From the IMG/VR virus record IMGVR_UViG_3300042483_000380, positions 1 through 64,000 of that record: a DNA stretch of 64,000 nt; one strand, given 5' to 3'. The position numbers and the translations under genes are program-made. Shown here piece by piece: positions 33,602 to 44,700 of the stretch. The notes under the pieces were generated by a model. It worked only from the letters and a program-made list of their open reading frames with translations, searched no databases and had not been told where the DNA came from. Positions within the stretch are counted from its first letter, which is position 1. The number at the start of each line of letters is the position of its first letter. This DNA is from a virus.

Positions 33602-34987
33602 ATGGCGTCAAACAAAAATTTCGAGTATCTGGGGAGTACCTTTCAGATACAATTATTAAACCAAATCATTATCGACAAAGACTTCTCAAGGTCTATTATA
33701 GATGTGATTGAAACAAGTTATTTTGAGAATAAATACTTCAAATTAATCATTCAAATGATTAAAGAATATTACACAAAATACGAACACACACCAACCTTTG
33801 ACACATTAGAACAAATTACAAAATCTGAGATACAACAACCTCTAGCGGCTAAAATCATTATTGATACCCTTACAAAAGTTAAGGAGTCCACGCTTGAAGG
33901 TGCTGAATTTGTACAAGAAAAATCGATGAAGTTCTGTAAGCAACAGGAGTTACAGAAAGTAATGGTTAAAGCTCAAAAAATCATCGACACCGGTGAATTT
34001 GAGAGTTATGACACATTAGAGGAAATGGTTAGTAAGGCATTACAAGTTGGGGAACACGATAAGGGAACGGAAAGTGTTTTTAGTAACTTAGATGATGTTC
34101 TAAACGAAGATTATCGTCATCCGATACCGATGGGTATTCCGGGTATAGATAGACTCTTAAAAGGGGGGTTGGCTAAGGGTGAAATCGGTGTTATTTTAGC
34201 ACCAACAGGGGTAGGTAAATCTACCTTACTTACAAAAATTGCAAATCACGCATTTAATTTGGGGTATAACGTTTTACAAATATTCTTTGAGGATAACCCA
34301 AAGATTATCCAACGTAAACACATTACATTATGGACAAAGATTCATCCGGATGAATTGTCGATAAAAAAAGAAGAGGTTATGATTAAAGTTCAAGAAATTA
34401 AGGAGAAAATGCCTAATGAATTGATACTTAAAAAATTACCCTCTGATACAATAACAATGATGCAGATTAAGAATCAAATCAGAAAAATGATTTCAGAAGG
34501 AATCAAAATTGATATGGTATTGTTAGACTACATTGATTGTGTGGTTCCGGATAAAAACTTGGGGGATGAATGGAAATCTGAAGGGTCTGTGATGAGAGGT
34601 TTTGAATCTATGTGTCACGAACTTGATTTGGTAGGATGGACAGCAACTCAGGGTAATAGAAGTTCAATATCGTCAGATGTTGTAACAACCGACCAAATGG
34701 GTGGTTCTATCAAGAAAGCTCAGGTTGGACACGTAATTATTTCCGTGGCTAAATCTCTACAACAAAAAGAAATGAAATTGGCGACGATAGCAATAACTAA
34801 ATCCCGTATTGGTGATGATGGTGTTGTATTTGAGAATTGTAAATTTGATAATGGTATGTTGGAGATTGATACTGAAAGTTCGGTAACATTCTTAGGTTTA
34901 GAAGAACAAACCGAAGAAAGAAATAGACAGAGAATCAAGGACTTGTTAGACAAGAGAAAAGAAAAAAACCAACAACAAAATAATTAA
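33602..34987 (+). CDS. Replicative DNA helicase, DnaB / gp41 type
   Basis: A 461-residue hexameric replicative helicase. The N-terminal 170 residues are helical, with [20 protein letters not shown], as in the DnaB N-domain. The RecA-like core has Walker [10 protein letters not shown] (about 200-208), [16 protein letters not shown] after it, Walker [13 protein letters not shown] (about 303-314) and an ATQGNRSS segment near 350 matching the DnaB Q-motif region. The C-terminus is charged and Gln/Asn-rich. No primase domain is fused. It is followed one base later by nrdB. Confidence 0.9.
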   Translation: MASNKNFEYLGSTFQIQLLNQIIIDKDFSRSIIDVIETSYFENKYFKLIIQMIKEYYTKYEHTPTFDTLEQITKSEIQQPLAAKIIIDTLTKVKESTLEGAEFVQEKSMKFCKQQELQKVMVKAQKIIDTGEFESYDTLEEMVSKALQVGEHDKGTESVFSNLDDVLNEDYRHPIPMGIPGIDRLLKGGLAKGEIGVILAPTGVGKSTLLTKIANHAFNLGYNVLQIFFEDNPKIIQRKHITLWTKIHPDELSIKKEEVMIKVQEIKEKMPNELILKKLPSDTITMMQIKNQIRKMISEGIKIDMVLLDYIDCVVPDKNLGDEWKSEGSVMRGFESMCHELDLVGWTATQGNRSSISSDVVTTDQMGGSIKKAQVGHVIISVAKSLQQKEMKLATIAITKSRIGDDGVVFENCKFDNGMLEIDTESSVTFLGLEEQTEERNRQRIKDLLDKRKEKNQQQNN

Positions 34988-34988
34988 T

Positions 34989-35939
34989 ATGAAAGAAAAA
35001 ATATTAGAACCAAACAATGACAGATTCGTTATCTTCCCAATAGAACATAACGACATTTGGGAATATTACAAACAACACCAAGCAGCGTTTTGGACAGCTG
35101 AAGAAGTGGATTTATCTAACGATATTAGAGATTGGGAAAACCTATCTGATAACGAAAGATTTTTCCTTAAAAATGTATTAGCGTTTTTCGCAGCGTCTGA
35201 TGGTATTGTAAATGAAAACTTGGCGGAGAATTTCTTAAAAGAAGTTCAGTATGCTGAAGCAAAATTCTTCTACGGATTCCAAATTATGATGGAGAACATT
35301 CACTCGTTAATGTACTCATTATTGATTGATACTTATGTATCTGATGAGACAGAGAAAGACGAATGTTTCCACGCAATTGATAGATTACCAGCGGTTCAAA
35401 AGAAAGCTAAATGGGCTCTTGATTGGATTGAGAACGCTTCTTTCCAAGAAAGATTAGTTGCGTTCGCGGCGGTTGAAGGAATTTTCTTCTCAGGGTCGTT
35501 CTGTTCTATTTTTTGGATGAAATCAAGAGGAATTATGCAGGGATTATGTAACGCTAATAGTCTTATTTTCAAAGATGAGAATTTACACTGTGATTTTGCA
35601 ATTCATTTGATTAACAATCACGTTGAAAACAAACCAACGGAGAAAAGAATTAAAGAAATCTTATTATCAGCGTTAGAGATTGAAAAAGAGTTTATTACTG
35701 AATCATTACCTGTATCTTTAATTGGTATGAATTCAAACTTGATGAAACAATATCTTGAATTCGTAACTGACGGACTACTAGTTAAGTTTGGATGTAAGAA
35801 ACATTTTAATGTTGAACAACCATTCAAATTTATGGAACAAATTGCTGTTGAAACAAAAGGTAACTTTTTTGAATCAAGAACTATGGAGTACCAAAAAGCT
35901 AAGTTAGGAGAGTCATTAACATTCACAGAGGATTTTTAA
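34989..35939 (+). CDS. nrdB: Ribonucleotide reductase class I small subunit
   Basis: A 316-residue R2 protein that holds the di-iron tyrosyl-radical centre needed to make deoxynucleotides. Iron ligands are visible: Asp71 ([11 protein letters not shown]), Glu102 and His105 (MMENIHS), Glu163 ([10 protein letters not shown]), Glu197 and His200 (DENLHCDF). Tyr109 in [11 protein letters not shown] is the radical site. The [12 protein letters not shown] and [11 protein letters not shown] context is the eukaryote-like class Ia form. It overlaps no neighbour and is one base from nrdA, so the subunits are co-transcribed. Confidence 0.95.
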   Translation: MKEKILEPNNDRFVIFPIEHNDIWEYYKQHQAAFWTAEEVDLSNDIRDWENLSDNERFFLKNVLAFFAASDGIVNENLAENFLKEVQYAEAKFFYGFQIMMENIHSLMYSLLIDTYVSDETEKDECFHAIDRLPAVQKKAKWALDWIENASFQERLVAFAAVEGIFFSGSFCSIFWMKSRGIMQGLCNANSLIFKDENLHCDFAIHLINNHVENKPTEKRIKEILLSALEIEKEFITESLPVSLIGMNSNLMKQYLEFVTDGLLVKFGCKKHFNVEQPFKFMEQIAVETKGNFFESRTMEYQKAKLGESLTFTEDF

Positions 35940-35940
35940 T

Positions 35941-38355
35941 ATGATGTCACTAAAAATAAGAAAAAGAGGGGGAGATGAGGTTTCCTTTAACCCCCAAAAA
36001 ATATACAACAGAGTAAAGAGAGCAGCCAAAGGGTTGAACGTAAATGCTGATGAGGTATTCATTAAAGTAATCACTTCGGTTCCAACTGAAGGTGTTATTA
36101 CCACTAAAGAGTTAGATAAATTGGTTTACGAGATTGCTGCGGCTTATACCGGTAGTCATCACGATTACTCAAGACTAGCGTCATCTGTGGCAATATCTGC
36201 GTATCACAAAGAGACTGATGAAAGTTTCTGTAATACTATGAAACGTTTACACGAGGATGGAGTTATTAACGATATCTTAATCGATACAATTAACGAATAT
36301 GGTTGGGGTGATATTGATTCTGTAATAAATCACGAGAATGATTACAATTTTGATTATTTTGCGTGGAAATCATTACAGGAAATGTATTTGTTGAAAACAC
36401 CTAAAGGTGTTGTAGTTGAAAGACCACAACATATGTATATGAGAGTTGCTTTATGGGTGACTAAATCATTTGAAGAGGCGGTTGAATACTATAATTCGTT
36501 ATCGAATCAACTTATCTCTCCGGCAACACCAATTATGATTAATGCAGGTACCAAAACACCTCAACTAGCGTCTTGTGTATTGAAGTACAATAACGGAGAT
36601 TCAAGACAAGGTTTGTTGGATACATTTAATGACATTTCAACCTATTCGTCAGATGCGGCTGGAATTGGTTTATGTATGTCTAACATTCGTAGTAAAGAGA
36701 GTCGTATTAACTCATCAGGAGGATTTGCGGGTGGTTTATTGAAATACCTAAAGATTGTTAATGAAGGGTTAAGATTCTTTAATCAACAAGGTAGAAGACC
36801 GGGAAGTGCAGCTATCTATATTGAACCTTGGCATAAAGACATTATTGATTTACTTGAAATCAAAAAGAATACGGGGGCAGAAGAATTGAGAGCTAAAGAT
36901 TTATTTACCTCAATTTGGTTACCGGACAACTTTATGAACGCAGTTAAGAACAATGATGATTGGTATTTGTTCTGTCCTAACGACATTATCAAAGCGGGTA
37001 TCAAACCATTACAAGAAGCTTACGGTGATGAGTATGAATCAAATTACAACAAAGCGGTTGAACTTGGTTTAGGTAAGAAAGTGAAAGCACAAACAATTTG
37101 GAATAAGATTATTGAATCTCAGGTTGAAACCGGAGTTCCTTACTTATGTTCTAAAGATAGTGCCAACAGAAAGACAAACCATCAAAACATTGGAGTGATT
37201 AAACAATCTAACCTATGTAATGAGATTTACCAATTCACCGATGAGAATACCACAGCAATCTGTACGTTATCATCTATGGTATTGAAGAACTTCATCATAA
37301 AAGGAGAGTTTGATTTCAAATTACTTTATAGTGAAGTTAGAAAGGTTGTTAGAGCACTTAACAAAGTTGTTGACATCAATAGTTATTCAACTGAACAAGG
37401 AAGAAAAGGTGGGTTGGAACAAAGAGCGATTGCCATTGGAACACAAGGTCTTGCTGATGTATTCTTCTTAATGGATTATATCTTTACAACTGAAGAAGCG
37501 AAGAAACTTAATAAAGAGATTTTTGAAACAATCTACTTCGCAGCAATCACCGAAAGTATGAACCTATGTAAAACAGGTGAATACAAACCATACGACTTCT
37601 TTAATGGGTCACCAATGTCAAAAGGTATATTCCAATTTGATATGTGGGGGTTAGATTACGAAGGATTAGGAAGAATGTGGGATTGGGACTCACTTAAGTT
37701 AGAAGTATCCAATCACGGGGTTTGTAACTCGTTATTCACAGCTCAGATGCCAGTAGCATCTTCTGCTAAGATTACAGGTTCATTTGAAATGACAGAACCA
37801 GCTCACTCAGCATTATTTAATCGTCGTGTAGTTGGGGGTGAAATCTTAATAGTTAACAAATACTTAATTAACGATTTTGAAAAGTTAGGTGTTTGGTGTG
37901 AGGATTTGAAGAATGAAATCATTATGAATGAAGGGTCTGTTCAAAATATTAACTTTAATCACTATTTGGACCCGGAAGATAAGAATTACAATAAGAAGGT
38001 AAAACGAATTGAACATTTGATTCCAAAATATAGAACGATTTGGGAAATATCACAAAGAGAACTTATTGATATGGCGGCAGACAGAGCACCATTCATAGAC
38101 CAATCACAATCGATGAATATCTATATGTCTGAACCAACATTATCAAAGATTTCATCATCTCACTTCCATTCTTGGGGTAAAGGATTGAAAACTCTTTGTT
38201 ATTATGTTAGAACAAAAGCGATATCTACCGGAGCAAAACACTTGGCGGTTGACATTACAAAAATTCAACAACCAAAGACAGTTGAGAAACCAACAGTTGA
38301 TTTGACTACAAAACCAACAGATACTGAATTTGAGTGTTTTGGATGTGGTTCTTAA
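35941..38355 (+). CDS. nrdA: Ribonucleotide reductase class I large subunit
   Basis: An 804-residue R1 protein carrying the catalytic site for nucleotide reduction. An ATP-cone-like region covers about residues 1-95 (LKIRKRGGDEVSFNPQKIYN). Catalytic Cys positions are in QLASCVLKY, SNLCNEIYQF and AICTLSSM, and the C-terminus ends ECFGCGS, the CxxC pair that takes electrons from thioredoxin or glutaredoxin. The barrel signature MPVASSAKITGSFE is present. Two ATGs open the gene (MMSLK). No intein or intron is seen. A UUCG-loop terminator follows, ending the replication block. Confidence 0.95.
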   Translation: MMSLKIRKRGGDEVSFNPQKIYNRVKRAAKGLNVNADEVFIKVITSVPTEGVITTKELDKLVYEIAAAYTGSHHDYSRLASSVAISAYHKETDESFCNTMKRLHEDGVINDILIDTINEYGWGDIDSVINHENDYNFDYFAWKSLQEMYLLKTPKGVVVERPQHMYMRVALWVTKSFEEAVEYYNSLSNQLISPATPIMINAGTKTPQLASCVLKYNNGDSRQGLLDTFNDISTYSSDAAGIGLCMSNIRSKESRINSSGGFAGGLLKYLKIVNEGLRFFNQQGRRPGSAAIYIEPWHKDIIDLLEIKKNTGAEELRAKDLFTSIWLPDNFMNAVKNNDDWYLFCPNDIIKAGIKPLQEAYGDEYESNYNKAVELGLGKKVKAQTIWNKIIESQVETGVPYLCSKDSANRKTNHQNIGVIKQSNLCNEIYQFTDENTTAICTLSSMVLKNFIIKGEFDFKLLYSEVRKVVRALNKVVDINSYSTEQGRKGGLEQRAIAIGTQGLADVFFLMDYIFTTEEAKKLNKEIFETIYFAAITESMNLCKTGEYKPYDFFNGSPMSKGIFQFDMWGLDYEGLGRMWDWDSLKLEVSNHGVCNSLFTAQMPVASSAKITGSFEMTEPAHSALFNRRVVGGEILIVNKYLINDFEKLGVWCEDLKNEIIMNEGSVQNINFNHYLDPEDKNYNKKVKRIEHLIPKYRTIWEISQRELIDMAADRAPFIDQSQSMNIYMSEPTLSKISSSHFHSWGKGLKTLCYYVRTKAISTGAKHLAVDITKIQQPKTVEKPTVDLTTKPTDTEFECFGCGS

Positions 38356-38380
38356 TTAAAATAAAATAATTATAACATTA

Positions 38381-38405
38381 ATCACGACTTCGGTCGTGAT
38401 TTTTT
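38381..38405 (+). terminator. Rho-independent terminator with TTCG loop
   Basis: Stem ATCACGAC / GTCGTGAT with the very stable TTCG tetraloop, followed by five T. It separates nrdA from the baseplate operon. Confidence 0.92.
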
Positions 38406-38414
38406 ATTTTACTC

Positions 38415-38450
38415 TATTTATAAGAAATAATTATGACACTATATTTATAG
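38415..38450 (+). promoter_or_regulatory. Candidate late promoter elements for the baseplate operon
   Basis: TATTTATAA at 38415-38423 lies 29 bases before the gp25 ATG; a second copy, TATTTATAG at 38442-38450, ends two bases before it. The first has a workable spacing. The second may be chance or a start-site element. Confidence 0.48.
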
Positions 38451-38452
38451 AT

Positions 38453-38911
38453 ATGGCAGATGGAAAAACATATGGTATTAATTTCCCTTTTAGGGATTCT
38501 TATGATGGGAAGTATTTAGACCTTTCTACAGACAGTACTCAAGAAACAAGAACGGATTTAATACATTTATTATTAACTAGAAAAGGAAGTAGATATTTTT
38601 TACCCGATTTTGGAACAAGACTATATGAATTTATTTTTGAACCATTAGATGGTCCAACCTTTTCAGATATTGATGCGGAAATTAGAGATGCTGTTGAAGA
38701 ATATATACCGGGAATAACAATAAAAAATATAAGTATCACCGCAGCGTCTGATGGTGAAGAAGATAAAGGTACTTATGTTGACCAATACGATACTCGTGTT
38801 TTTAGAGTACCGGGTATTGGAACTAAAGAACATACTGCGAAAGTTAAAATAGATTATCAAATAAATAATGACGTGTTTAACGCTAGTGATTTTGTAATCC
38901 TAAATATTTAA
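38453..38911 (+). CDS. Baseplate wedge protein, gp25-like
   Basis: A 152-residue protein of the gp25 / type VI TssE family, which nucleates sheath assembly at the baseplate rim. The diagnostic segment is LLTRKGSRYFLPDFGTRLYE, matching the EPR-motif loop that forms the core wedge with gp6. T4 gp25 is 132 residues. The start at 38453 (MADGKTYG) is chosen because an in-frame ATG at 38396 lies inside the upstream terminator. It heads the long baseplate operon. Confidence 0.9.
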   Translation: MADGKTYGINFPFRDSYDGKYLDLSTDSTQETRTDLIHLLLTRKGSRYFLPDFGTRLYEFIFEPLDGPTFSDIDAEIRDAVEEYIPGITIKNISITAASDGEEDKGTYVDQYDTRVFRVPGIGTKEHTAKVKIDYQINNDVFNASDFVILNI

Positions 38912-38916
38912 AGAAT

Positions 38917-40755
38917 ATGGCTAATAAAAAAATATCGTATACTACGAGAGACTTCCAATCAATTAGAACTGAATTAATAAACTTCACTAGAACTTATTAC
39001 CCAGAGTTAGTTGATAACTTTAATGATGCGAGTGTATTCTCAGTATTATTAGATTTAAATGCTGCGGTTACGGATAACCTTCAATTTAATATTGATAGAA
39101 GTATTCAGGAAACTGTATTACAATATGCACAACAAAGGTCTTCAGTTTTTAATATTGCCAAGACTTATGGATTAAAAGTTCCGGGTCAAAGACCATCAGT
39201 TGCTTTGGTTGATTTTTCAATAACAGTACCCGCTTTTGGTGATAAAGAAGATTTAAGATATTGTGGTATACTACGTAGAGGTTCTCAAGTAAGCGGTGCA
39301 GGTCAAGTATTTGAAACGGTTTATGATATTGATTTTTCATCGCCTTCAAATGCTGAAGGATTCCCTAATAGATTAAAAATACCAAATTTTGATTCAAATA
39401 ATAAATTATTAAATTATACAATTACTAAACGAGAAACTGTTGTTAATGGAATTACCAAAGTTTTTAAAAGAGTTATTACAGCAAATGATGTAAAACCATT
39501 TTTTGAATTATTTTTACCTGAAAAAACTGTTTTAGGTGTAACTAGTGTATTATTAAAAGACGGTACTCAATATGCGAATGTCCCATCAAACCAAGAATTT
39601 TTAGGTGTTGATAACAGATGGTTAGAAGTACAAGCCTTGGCTCAAGATAGAGTTTTTATTGAAGACCCAACAAAAGTTTCTGATAATCCCGGTATTAAAG
39701 TTGGTAGATATGTAACTACCGCAACTAAATTTATAACAGAATTTACTCCGGAAGGTTTTTTTAAAATGACTTTTGGTGGTGGAACACAATCTGCGGATGA
39801 ACAATTACGAGAATTTGCTCGAGACGGAAAACCTTTAAATTTATATAAATATTCAAATAACTTTGCGTTAGGTAGTACTTTAAAACCTAATACTACTTTA
39901 TTTGTTCAGTATAGAATTGGTGGTGGTTCAGGAACTAATTTAGGTGTTGGTGTTATAACTCAAATAGGTACAGTTTCATTTTTTGTAAATGGTCCATCAG
40001 ATTCTGTTAATACAACTGTGGTTAATTCATTGAGATGTAATAATGTTACTGCGGCAATTGGTGGGGCTAATTATCCAACAACGGAAGAGGTTAGAAATTT
40101 AGTATCATATAACTTTACGGCTCAAAATAGAGCGGTTACAATAAATGATTATGAATCCATAATAAGAACAATGCCATCTCAATTTGGGGCTCCTGCTAAA
40201 GTAGCGATAACTGAAGAAAATAATAAGATTAAAGTTCAAATGTTATCTTATGACGAAACAGGTAGATTAACTGAAATAGTTTCTAATACATTAAAAAATA
40301 ATGTGGCGAATTATTTATCAAATTATAGAATGATTAATGATTACGTGTCAATTGAAAGTGCTAATGTTATTGATTTAGCAATAAATGTTGATGTTGTGTT
40401 AGATAATTCACAAAATCAGGGTTCAATTATATCTCAAATAATTAATATAATTACTGATTATTTTGACCCAACAAACCAAGAAATGGGTGAAAATGTTAAT
40501 GTATCAGAATTAAGAAGATTAGTTCAAAGTGAAAATGGGGTTATTTCTGTTTCTGACATGACATTTTTTAATAAAGTTGGGGGTCAATATTCTTCCTCTC
40601 AAACATCACAAAGATATATTGATTCGGAAACTAAACAAATTGAATTAGTTGATGATACAATTTTTGCCGAACCAAGACAAGTGTATCAAGTTAGATATCC
40701 AAACAAAGATATTAATGTTAGAGTTAAAAATATTAAAACGGTTAATTTCTCTTAG
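38917..40755 (+). CDS. Baseplate wedge protein, gp6-like (J-like)
   Basis: A 612-residue member of the gp6 / P2 gpJ family, which forms the iris ring of the baseplate with gp25. The opening YTTRDFQSIRTELINFTRTY followed by FNDASVFSVLLDLNAAVTDN is diagnostic. Other typical parts are AQNRAVTINDYESIIRTMPS near residue 405 and a C-terminal VNVSELRRLV segment. The length is close to T4 gp6 (660). It starts five bases after gp25, the conserved order in T4-type phages. Confidence 0.92.
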   Translation: MANKKISYTTRDFQSIRTELINFTRTYYPELVDNFNDASVFSVLLDLNAAVTDNLQFNIDRSIQETVLQYAQQRSSVFNIAKTYGLKVPGQRPSVALVDFSITVPAFGDKEDLRYCGILRRGSQVSGAGQVFETVYDIDFSSPSNAEGFPNRLKIPNFDSNNKLLNYTITKRETVVNGITKVFKRVITANDVKPFFELFLPEKTVLGVTSVLLKDGTQYANVPSNQEFLGVDNRWLEVQALAQDRVFIEDPTKVSDNPGIKVGRYVTTATKFITEFTPEGFFKMTFGGGTQSADEQLREFARDGKPLNLYKYSNNFALGSTLKPNTTLFVQYRIGGGSGTNLGVGVITQIGTVSFFVNGPSDSVNTTVVNSLRCNNVTAAIGGANYPTTEEVRNLVSYNFTAQNRAVTINDYESIIRTMPSQFGAPAKVAITEENNKIKVQMLSYDETGRLTEIVSNTLKNNVANYLSNYRMINDYVSIESANVIDLAINVDVVLDNSQNQGSIISQIINIITDYFDPTNQEMGENVNVSELRRLVQSENGVISVSDMTFFNKVGGQYSSSQTSQRYIDSETKQIELVDDTIFAEPRQVYQVRYPNKDINVRVKNIKTVNFS

Positions 40756-40809
40756 CAATTTATTTTAAAATTTATTGAATTATCCTTATTATTAATCAAA
40801 CAAAATAAT

Positions 40810-41724
40810 ATGGATTATATTTTACAATTTTTAGACGCTATAAAAGGTAATAATGGTACTTGGATTCAAGCTATCGTTATTAGTTTAATTTTACATATTA
40901 GACTTTGGATAGGAATACCATTTTTTATACATTATTTAATAATTGTTATTAAAAACAAAACAAATATTAAAATATTCCCAACATTAATGTGTATTTTTTT
41001 TATGACCTTGATTGGGTATGAATCTACAAACATTTATAGTGATAGACAATCTGAGACTAAAAAATATAACATAGAACATGTTAAAAAAACTACAAATAAT
41101 TTAATTATAGTGATACAAGGGGTTAATAATCCATTTAAGGATTTTATCTCTAAAAACAAAACTCAAGTTGACGTTACAAATTCTCGTGATGAAAATGGGT
41201 TGGGATATATTAAATCAAAAAATTTTACAAAAGATACTCAAGTTTTAACTTATGTGAGTTCACATAGTGAAAACTTAACACCTGAAGATGTTTATAGTGT
41301 GATTTATTACTACAAGTTATTTAATCCAAATGGGAAAGTTATTATGGTTGGACATAGTATTGGAGGATACAATGTTATTCAAGTTGTAAGTGAATTGAAA
41401 AAACAAAAAATTAATATTGATTTGACTATTTTAATTGACCCGGCAAATAAAAAAGAAAACAATGTTGACTATAATATCCCTACAAATATAAATAGATTAA
41501 TTAATTTAACTTCAACTGAATATAGTGATGAGTTCATATTTTTTACAAATTCAGGGGGTAAATCAACATCGTCAAATAATGTGAATTATGTTAACATTGA
41601 AATAAAAAATACTACACATACTACTATTGATAATGTTACTTATCTTAAAATTAATCAATTATTAAAAGATTTTATTGAAAAAGGGGTTAATCCGATAAGT
41701 GAGATTAAGAAATATAAGTTTTAA
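40810..41724 (+). CDS. Membrane-anchored alpha/beta-hydrolase-like protein
   Basis: A 304-residue protein with two or three N-terminal hydrophobic segments (about residues 18-47 and 57-70), then a soluble domain. The nucleophile elbow GHSIGG gives Ser183; Asp210 (ILIDPAN) and His270 (NTTHTTID) complete a credible Ser-Asp-His triad. The pattern suits an esterase or lipase facing either side of the inner membrane. It lies between the gp6-like gene and a giant baseplate gene, without its own TATTTATAA element, and is unlike any known baseplate part. Lysis, envelope remodelling or superinfection exclusion are possible roles; the sequence does not decide. Confidence 0.72.
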   Translation: MDYILQFLDAIKGNNGTWIQAIVISLILHIRLWIGIPFFIHYLIIVIKNKTNIKIFPTLMCIFFMTLIGYESTNIYSDRQSETKKYNIEHVKKTTNNLIIVIQGVNNPFKDFISKNKTQVDVTNSRDENGLGYIKSKNFTKDTQVLTYVSSHSENLTPEDVYSVIYYYKLFNPNGKVIMVGHSIGGYNVIQVVSELKKQKINIDLTILIDPANKKENNVDYNIPTNINRLINLTSTEYSDEFIFFTNSGGKSTSSNNVNYVNIEIKNTTHTTIDNVTYLKINQLLKDFIEKGVNPISEIKKYKF

Positions 41725-41777
41725 TCATAATTTATTTTATTAAATAATGAATTATCTTTTGAAAATAGTATATAAAC

Positions 41778-41786
41778 TATTTATTA
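41778..41786 (+). promoter_or_regulatory. Candidate late promoter element TATTTATTA
   Basis: TATTTATTA lies 12 bases before the ATG at 41799, in the gap after the hydrolase gene, so the genes from there on need not depend on the gp25 promoter. Confidence 0.45.
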
Positions 41787-41798
41787 AAAAAGATTATT

Positions 41799-44700
41799 AT
41801 GTCCAATTCATTTAGAATAAGAACTGAGCCTGGTGTTGATAAATCACTTAATGTCTTGATAGACCAAGAATTTGAGTATTTAGAAATATTATCTCTAAAA
41901 ATATTACAAAGTCAAATTTACACTAGACAATGCTCTGATTACGGAGTACTTGTTGGTAGAGTTAGTGTTAATAATGGTTTTGGTATCCCAAATGCTAAAG
42001 TTTCAATATTTGTACCATTAGATAGTACTGATGAATTAGACCCCGTAATTTCCGAGTTATATCCATATAAATCACTTTCCGACCTTAATGATGACGGATA
42101 TCGTTATAATTTATTACCTTATACACAATCCCATAGTGGTCATATACCAACAGGAACTTTTTTCACTAGAAAAGATGTGTTAGTTGACCCAACATTAATC
42201 CAAGTTTATGATAAGTACTATAAATTTTCCACAGTAACTAATACAAGTGGTGATTATATGATATTTGGATTACCAACCGGTAGTCAAACAATTGTTGTTG
42301 ATATTGATTTATCGGATATTGGTGAATTTTCATTATCGCCTCAAGATTTAATAAGAATGGGTATTGCAACACCATCACAAGTTGCGGGCGTTACATTTAA
42401 ATCATCGACAAATTTAAGAAGTTTACCTCAAATTGTTACAATTAATAGAACAGTTGAAGTTGAACCTTTATGGGGGCAACCTCAAATATGTAATTTAGGG
42501 ATTACAAGAACTGATTTTGATTTGTCATCTGAAGCAGGGATTGACATTAATCCTACAGCTATTTTTATGGGTTCCATAGTTTCTACAACTGATGATGATG
42601 CTTTAAAACGAACCTGTCAAGTTAGGGGTAATGCGGGTTATTTATGTAGTTTAACAACGGGTCCCGGAGAAATTTTAGGTATACGTCAAACAATATTCCA
42701 AGATGAATATGGTAGACCAATATTGGAATCTTTTGATTTAGATGAGGGTGGTAAAGTAATTGATTCAAATGGGACATGGTTAATTGATATCCCAATGAAT
42801 TTGGATTATTACATTACAAATGAATTTGGTGAACAAGTTTTATCAAACGACCCTAAAAAAGGTGTTCCAACAAGAGCCAAATGTCGTTTTAAAGTAAAAT
42901 GGGACCAGTCACCATCATTATCAGAACAAATTAAAAGAGGTTACTTTATTGTACCAAATGTTAGAGAACATGGGTGGACTAGTAGTGGTTCAGACCCATT
43001 GAGTGATTCTAATAGAGCATTAAATTCACCGTATGACTTGGCTATGAAATCATACGCGTTTAGTTTAGATTGGGCTGATTATGGATATACAGGTACGTCT
43101 AATAGTAGTGGTGCAAATATTGGTCGTCAAATGATTCAAGAGGCGATTGATTGTGACGATAAATTTTATGTAATGCAATACAATAAAGTTTATACGGTAT
43201 CTCAGTTAGTTGATAAATTTAGAAAAGGTATAACACCTGATAGATTTATTGGGATTAAAAATATATTAGATGATAGTTGTAATAGTGAAAACAACAAATT
43301 TCCAACAAACGATTCCAATATGAGATTTGATATAATTTATATTTTATACTCATTTTTAATGATGGTATTTAGACCCGTACTGTATGGATTATTAATAACT
43401 ATGCACTTATTATATTTTACAATAATGTTGCTTAGAATATTAGTGATACCTGCGTTAATACTTTATTATACTGTACAAATAATTAATACGGCAATTTTAG
43501 TTGTTGGAACGGTACCATATGCGTTAGGTTTAATTGTTGGGTATCTTCTTCAAATTATTCTTTATATATTACTTATTGCGGCTTTTGTTATTATATTAAA
43601 GGAATTATGGAAGATGGATTTAAAAGGTATTTCATTGCCTATGTTGACTTATCCGGATTGTGATTTATGCGATTGTTCTGTTGGTCAAACACCAAGTACT
43701 GAAGGTACTGTGAGTGAAGATGCCACGGCTTCCGTTTCAGATATTTCAGGTGATTCAACTGAGGAATTTCCTTGTCCGTATATATATCTTGACCCTAAAC
43801 CGGATAATGCGTTATCGTCATCTTTAGTTTTGTTAGGTGTTAGTAGTCCTTTATATAAAATTCCAGGTAATTCAGTAGAATCTTATATAAAAAATGCTGT
43901 TACATCAATATATTCAGGTAAAATACCTGCTGGTGATAGCGATAATAGTGTTGGTATTCCCAAAGTACAGGAAATAGTTTATGAACTTAATGGTAGTCAA
44001 GAAAATGATTATATATTTTCATCTAATTTAACTTTGGCGGAAAGAATAAATTTATTTAATACAAAAGCGAAATATTTTGATAACTCACCTGGCGTAAATC
44101 CGGGAGGTGGTGTTAATAGAATAAAAGTGACATTTGACCCAGATAATAATCCACCAACTCAAACTACTAATTTTCATTATGATAACACTATAGTCATTTT
44201 ATGTGATAAAAATAGTTTAAGTAGTTTAAGTGTTGGTCAAATGATTTCATTCCAAAATCCTACATTAACCAAAGATATTAATTTATTTAGTGGTGTAACA
44301 AATTCTTATGGTAATCAAGCGATTAGTGGATTTACATCAACAGGAATGACTCAGGTTTCTTTCTATTATGCTAACCCTAATCTCGCGGGGACACCTGTAC
44401 AGATTAATTATAATGTTATGTTAACAGGTTCAACGGAATTTACTGGTACAACAAATGGTTATAATAATTATTATAAATTCCCGATGGATTTGGAGTATTT
44501 CCAAGTTATAACAGGTATGACTTATTCTGAATTTAGTGGTCAATGTGGGACATCAATACCTAATTCTCTTAATGAACGATTTTTATTTAATGAAATGTTT
44601 CTTCAAAGATGGGCAGGTGGAGGTCAAATAACTCCGGGTTGTTGGGTTGGTGATTACACTAAAGATGGTAGTCAAGATTTTCCGATATTAAAAAAACCAA

